Shown here piece after piece: positions 61,404 to 64,000 of a stretch of 64,000 nt of DNA. Every line of letters starts with the position of its first letter. Position 1 is the first letter of the stretch. The translations under genes and the position numbers were made by a program. The stretch spans positions 62,001 through 126,000 of the forward strand of contig NZ_CDCE01000037.1 in NCBI RefSeq assembly GCF_000819805.1, read 5' to 3'. The notes beneath the pieces are model-generated. The model ran no database searches. It saw only the letters and a program-made list of their open reading frames with translations, and was not told where the DNA came from. This stretch comes from Aeromonas diversa CDC 2478-85 (GTDB lineage: Bacteria > Pseudomonadota > Gammaproteobacteria > Enterobacterales > Aeromonadaceae).

Positions 61404-62437
61404 CGGATGACGACCTGCTCCTCGCCGGCGGATTGGGCGGCAATGTGGCCGATGTGCCAGGCCTGCTCTCCTTCGGCCTTGAGCAGGGTCAGGGCCTTGT
61501 CGAGCTGGTGTTGGGGCAGGGCGATGATCATGCCGACGCCGCAGTTGAAGGTACGGTACATCTCGTGACGGGTGACGTTACCGGCCTCTTGCAACCAGCT
61601 GAACACCGCCGGCCATTGCCAGCTCTGCTCGTCGATGATGGCCTGGGTCTGCTCGGGCAGCACGCGCGGGATGTTTTCCCAGAAGCCGCCACCGGTGATA
61701 TGGGAGAGGGCGTGGATCTCGCACTCTTTGAGCAGCTTGAGCACGGGTTTGACATAGATACGGGTCGGCTCCAGCAATGCATCTGCGAGGGTGCTGTCCC
61801 CCAGTTTCTGTTGCACGTCGGCGCCGGAGACTGCCAGGATCTTGCGAATGAGGGAGAAACCGTTGGAGTGGGGGCCGCTGGCGGCCAGGGCGATCAGGGC
61901 GTCACCGGCCTGGACCTTGCTGCCGTCGATGATCTCGCTCTTTTCCACCACGCCGACGCAGAAACCGGCGATGTCGTAATCTTCCCCTTCATACATGCCC
62001 GGCATCTCGGCGGTCTCGCCACCCACCAGAGCGCAGCCAGACTGCTCGCAGCCGGCACCGATCCCGGTCACCACGGCCGCGGCTGTATCGACATCCAGCT
62101 TGCCGGTGGCGTAGTAGTCGAGGAAGAAGAGAGGCTCTGCCCCCTGCACAATGAGATCGTTGACGCACATGGCCACCAGATCGATACCGACAGTGTCGTG
62201 CTTCTTCAGATCGATGGCCAGGCGCAGCTTGGTGCCCACCCCATCGGTTCCGGAGACCAGCACCGGCTCCTTGTAACCGGCCGGAATTTGACACAAGGCC
62301 CCAAAGCCGCCGAGACCACCCAGGACTTCCGGACGGCGTGTGCGCTTGGCCACACCCTTGATACGATCGACCAGGGCATTGCCCGCATCGATGTCCACGC
62401 CTGCATCCTTGTAGCTCAGTGAGGTTTTGTCAGTCAC
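61400..62437 (-). CDS. purM: Phosphoribosylformylglycinamidine cyclo-ligase
   Basis: A 345-residue AIR synthetase (step five of purine synthesis). [32 protein letters not shown], the [12 protein letters not shown] motif and [13 protein letters not shown] are intact. GTG start at 62437 with GGGGAA seven bases before. First gene of the purMN operon; divergent from upp with a PurR-like box between. Confidence 0.96.
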   Translation of the reverse strand: MTDKTSLSYKDAGVDIDAGNALVDRIKGVAKRTRRPEVLGGLGGFGALCQIPAGYKEPVLVSGTDGVGTKLRLAIDLKKHDTVGIDLVAMCVNDLIVQGAEPLFFLDYYATGKLDVDTAAAVVTGIGAGCEQSGCALVGGETAEMPGMYEGEDYDIAGFCVGVVEKSEIIDGSKVQAGDALIALAASGPHSNGFSLIRKILAVSGADVQQKLGDSTLADALLEPTRIYVKPVLKLLKECEIHALSHITGGGFWENIPRVLPEQTQAIIDEQSWQWPAVFSWLQEAGNVTRHEMYRTFNCGVGMIIALPQHQLDKALTLLKAEGEQAWHIGHIAAQSAGEEQVVIR

Positions 62438-62514
62438 GAGTATTCCCCGTCAAGTGGTGATAATGGAGGGTAAAATTCGGGGCGTATTCTAGCAGCGCGG
62501 GGTCAAAACCAGAA

Positions 62515-62530
62515 AGGAAATCGTTTGCGC
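62515..62530. promoter_or_regulatory. PurR-like operator between purM and upp
   Basis: AGGAAATCGTTTGCGC matches the PurR palindrome ACGCAAACGTTTGCGT at 12 of 16 positions, with the CGTTTGCG half complete; E. coli purMN is PurR-controlled from the equivalent place. Confidence 0.5.
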
Positions 62531-62615
62531 AGCAAGGCGCAAAAAAGATCCACAAGAAGGGGGATTTGGTGTATGATTCCGCGATTTTTTTGCGCGGCAG
62601 TTCCAGGAGATAATA

Positions 62616-63242
62616 ATGAGAGTCGTAGAAGCCAAACACCCGCTGATCAAACACAAGCTCGGTCTGATGCGCGAAGGAGATATCAGCACCAAGCGCTTCC
62701 GTGAACTGGCCAAGGAAGTGGGCAGCCTGCTCACCTACGAGGCGACGTCTGACTTCGAAACCGAGAAGGTTACCATCAACGGTTGGAACGGGCCAGTAGA
62801 AATTGACCAGATCAAGGGCAAGAAGGTCACCGTCGTGCCGATCCTGCGTGCCGGCCTGGGCATGATGGACGGCGTCCTCGAGCACATGCCGAGCGCGCGC
62901 GTCAGTGTGGTCGGTATCTACCGCGACGAGGAGACCCTCCAGCCGGTCCCCTATTTTGAGAAGATCGTCAGCAACATCGAGGAGCGTCTGGCCCTGGTCA
63001 TCGATCCCATGCTGGCTACCGGCGGCTCCATGATCGCCACCATCGATCTGCTCAAGAAAAAGGGTTGCCAGTCCATCAAGGTACTGGTACTGGTCGCTGC
63101 CCCCGAGGGGATCAAGGCGCTCGAAGCGGCCCATCCGGACATCGAGCTCTACTGCGCCGCCATCGACAAGGGACTCAATGAGAAGGGTTACATCGTGCCC
63201 GGTCTCGGCGATGCCGGTGACAAGATCTTCGGCACCAAGTAA
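62616..63242 (+). CDS. upp: Uracil phosphoribosyltransferase
   Basis: A 208-residue type I phosphoribosyltransferase that salvages uracil to [20 protein letters not shown] at the start, [14 protein letters not shown] and the PRPP loop [17 protein letters not shown] are complete, and the C-terminal [17 protein letters not shown] is the uracil-binding region. GGAG lies seven bases before the ATG. Terminator at 63258-63283. Confidence 0.97.
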   Translation: MRVVEAKHPLIKHKLGLMREGDISTKRFRELAKEVGSLLTYEATSDFETEKVTINGWNGPVEIDQIKGKKVTVVPILRAGLGMMDGVLEHMPSARVSVVGIYRDEETLQPVPYFEKIVSNIEERLALVIDPMLATGGSMIATIDLLKKKGCQSIKVLVLVAAPEGIKALEAAHPDIELYCAAIDKGLNEKGYIVPGLGDAGDKIFGTK

Positions 63243-63257
63243 CGCTTGCTGCCCATG

Positions 63258-63290
63258 ACGAAGCCGGCTCACGCCGGCTTCGTGCTTTTT
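63258..63290 (+). terminator. Intrinsic terminator of upp
   Basis: ACGAAGCCGGC pairs with GCCGGCTTCGT around TCAC, then GCTTTTT. Confidence 0.9.
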
Positions 63291-63382
63291 AGGGTCTGCG
63301 GGTGGAGGTGCCTTGCTGGTGCCTGTCTCTTGCCGCTACCATATCCCCACTCATTGTCTTTTGAATCGAGAGCCTGCCAATC

Positions 63383-64000
63383 ATGCACAAGACCCTCGTT
63401 ACCCTGCTGCTGTGTATTGCCTCTGCGTCCAGTTGGGCTGTTCAGATCACGGATCTCTATCAGGGGCGCGCAGGGGCGACCACTGAGATGGCCAAGTCCC
63501 AGGCTGAGGCATTGGGGGCGGTGCTTATCAAGCTAACCGGCAAGCGGGATGTGGTGACCCAACCCAAGGTCGCCGCCGCCCTCGCCAACCCGGCAGAGTA
63601 TGTGCGTCGCTATGCCTATCAGGGTGAGGGGGAGGGGCGCCAGCTGGTGGCCGAGCTGGATCCATCCCGGGTCAATCAACTGCTGAGCCAGGCCGTATTG
63701 CCCATACTGGGGGCGGTACGCCCCCAGATCGCCCTCTGGCTGGTTATCGATGATAGCCAGCGGCGCATGGTCTCGGATCAGTCGCAGGATGGGTGGGCAC
63801 GAGAGCTGCGCGATAGTGCCACCCCACTGGCCCTGCCAGTGGTGCTGCCCATCATGGATCTCGACGATAGCGCCGCGGTGGCGGTGACCGATGTCTTGGG
63901 CCGTTTCGCCGAGCCGGTTGCGGCGGCCAGCCAGCGTTACGGTGCCGAGATGGTGCTGCTGGGGCGACTGAGTGCCGAGGAGGAGACCTGGACTCTGGAG
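63383..64000 (+). CDS. DUF2066-family protein, N-terminal part, cut by window edge
   Basis: 206 codons remain open to the window end. The ATG at 63383 begins a signal peptide (MHKTLVTLLLCIASASSWA), followed by the DUF2066 pattern: QAEALGAVLIKLTGKRDVVT, a tyrosine-rich YVRRYAYQ and later AELDPSRVNQLL. In related genomes this family often lies between upp and hda, which would be the next gene. Function unknown; presumably periplasmic. Confidence 0.82.
   Translation, partial: MHKTLVTLLLCIASASSWAVQITDLYQGRAGATTEMAKSQAEALGAVLIKLTGKRDVVTQPKVAAALANPAEYVRRYAYQGEGEGRQLVAELDPSRVNQLLSQAVLPILGAVRPQIALWLVIDDSQRRMVSDQSQDGWARELRDSATPLALPVVLPIMDLDDSAAVAVTDVLGRFAEPVAAASQRYGAEMVLLGRLSAEEETWTLE

Noticed and set aside
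1..64000. Search for insertion sequences, prophage genes, integron sites and CRISPR arrays
   Set aside because: No transposase, integrase, phage structural gene or regularly spaced repeat array was seen; the tRNA-Ser 3' repeat is the only attachment-site-like element and has no integrase nearby.

Overview
The window reads as ordinary chromosome of a GC-rich gammaproteobacterium, most likely Aeromonas. Several things point there: a MotY-type polar flagellar protein beside rnt, a PsrA-type regulator beside a fadE gene, an hexR/pykA/glk group, and a block (yafD-like, mltD, gloB, yafS, rnhA, dnaQ ... fadE, gmhA, yafJ) that follows the enterobacterial order. I see no phage, transposon, integron or CRISPR array. 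The species is an inference from gene content and order, not from a database comparison.

Layout. 1-2500: edge of a minus-strand gene, a GNAT acetyltransferase coupled to an MtfA-like peptidase, and a LysR regulator. 2540-10027: an accessory catabolic island. It holds an NCS1 permease, a stand-alone allophanate-hydrolase C-domain protein, carbamate kinase, AllG, FdrA and a biuret-hydrolase-like cysteine hydrolase on the minus strand, with AllH divergent on the plus strand. The logic is import of a ureide, amide hydrolysis, phosphorolysis to carbamoyl phosphate, and ATP recovery. 10085-12720: two tRNA-Asn genes, a DauA-type SulP transporter, and tRNA-Ser followed by a duplicated tRNA 3' end and serial terminators. 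12967-16612: rnt, motY, a PaeA/YtfL transporter with a structured leader, and a lipoprotein. 16997-20026: psrA and fadE. 20086-23810: pykA, hexR and glk (central sugar metabolism). 24032-26310: ahpF and ahpC.

27167-34000 is a tightly overlapping minus-strand operon (DUF1499, YnjA-like, a DedA-FAD reductase fusion, YnjB, YnjC, YnjD, YnjF), a rearranged version of the E. coli ydj/ynj cluster of unknown role. It is nearly all translationally coupled. It is followed by ppiC, a small membrane protein, the tamA-tamB pair, tRNA-Tyr, a hypothetical gene, raiA with a class-II-like CRP site, a large GGDEF-EAL protein, slt, and a GalR-like regulator. Just beyond the regulator lie a GalR-type operator and a four-hairpin leader ending in an intrinsic terminator in front of a yeeZ-like gene.

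49229-63242 is housekeeping: yciA, a yafD-like lipoprotein, mltD, gloB, yafS, rnhA, dnaQ, a TIGR03503-type protein, a second fadE under a good FadR box, gmhA, yafJ, purN, purM and upp. The right edge cuts a DUF2066 gene.

The most interesting parts are the ureide island, whose set of enzymes suggests an energy-conserving route for biuret or allophanate, the structured RNA leaders before the yeeZ-like and paeA genes, the tRNA-Ser 3'-end repeat, and the DedA-flavoprotein fusion in the ynj operon.
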